From: Lachnospiraceae bacterium
GTDB taxonomy: Bacteria; Bacillota; Clostridia; Lachnospirales; Lachnospiraceae
NCBI GenBank assembly: GCA_021199395.1
Contig: JAJQIE010000190.1
Location: forward strand, 1 to 6,026
Reading direction: 5' to 3'
Length of the DNA stretch: 6,026 bases
Shown here in pieces: positions 5,909 to 6,026 of this stretch. Every line of letters begins with the position of its first letter. Positions within the stretch are counted from its first letter, which is position 1. The notes beneath the pieces are model-generated. The model was not told where the DNA came from. It worked only from the letters and a program-made list of their open reading frames with translations, and did not search any database. A program made the position numbers and the translations under genes.

Positions 5909-6026
5909 ATGGCGAAACAAATGGTGAACCCACCCATGGAAAATGGCCGGAAGGCAATGGGCGGGTCTGCGTCCACGATTCGCGGTGGCAAATCGGGACG
6001 GGGATATGAGACGGTCATCGGACTGG
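5909..6026 (+). CDS. gatB: Asp-tRNA(Asn)/Glu-tRNA(Gln) amidotransferase subunit B, N-terminal end (runs off the right edge)
   Basis: GatB binds the mischarged tRNA, phosphorylates the Asp or Glu side chain with ATP and amidates it with ammonia from GatA. Only 39 codons are present, ending in YETVIGL (33-39), the invariant start of the GatB catalytic core. ATG 5909 is preceded at 8 nt by AGGAGGG (5894-5900), which lies inside the end of gatA. An ATG at 5904 overlapping the gatA stop is out of frame and closes after seven codons. Close relatives, as I remember them, start with about four residues (MAKQ or similar) directly before YETVIGLEV. Here MAKQ is present but 28 extra, Gly/Ser/basic-rich residues follow before the core. 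In-frame ATGs at 5921, 5936 and 5957 are possible later starts, with poorer ribosome binding sites. Confidence 0.95.
   Translation, partial: MAKQMVNPPMENGRKAMGGSASTIRGGKSGRGYETVIGL

Noticed and set aside
1..6026. CRISPR array, insertion sequence, attachment site, tRNA or rRNA gene
   Set aside because: Reading both strands, I saw no spaced palindromic repeats, transposase motifs, terminal inverted repeats or cloverleaf-like sequence.

Overview
The window looks like chromosomal DNA of a Gram-positive anaerobe of the Clostridia, most likely a Lachnospiraceae-type organism. The grounds are strong GGAGG-type ribosome binding sites, a T-box riboswitch, an archaeal-type (short) aspartyl-tRNA synthetase next to gatCAB, and moderately GC-rich genes. 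No marker gene fixes the genus.

Layout. Positions 1-320, minus strand: the start of an AAA-ATPase-like (PF09820-type) gene that runs off the left edge. Positions 321-659: an AT-rich divergent intergenic region with a very good plus-strand promoter (TTGCAA-17-TATAAT), a dyad around it, and three direct octamer repeats in front of the minus-strand gene. Positions 660-2018: a long-form alanyl-tRNA editing protein (AlaX-L type). Positions 2027-2431: a promoter, then a T-box leader of about 370 nt ending in an antiterminator/terminator pair. Positions 2517-6026: aspS (non-discriminating type), gatC, gatA and the first 39 codons of gatB, all on the plus strand and apparently one operon.

How the genes work together. 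The operon encodes the indirect route to Asn-tRNA(Asn). The synthetase loads Asp onto tRNA(Asn), and the GatCAB amidotransferase converts it to Asn (GatCAB can also convert Glu-tRNA(Gln) to Gln). The most interesting element is the T-box. Its probable specifier loop reads GAAC, which contains the overlapping codons GAA (Glu) and AAC (Asn). This matches the dual-codon T-box described for the equivalent operon of Clostridium acetobutylicum. The synthetase itself carries His35 and Pro90 at the two anticodon-domain positions that separate non-discriminating from discriminating archaeal-type AspRS, so enzyme and riboswitch point to the same pathway independently.

Oddities: Ala/Ser/Glu-rich insertions in the AlaX protein, a basic Gly-rich N-terminal extension in GatB, a C-terminal extension in GatA, and a 152-bp gap between gatC and gatA. 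I see no mobile element, CRISPR array, tRNA or rRNA. Apart from these points this is a housekeeping region and I do not see a wholly new system in it.
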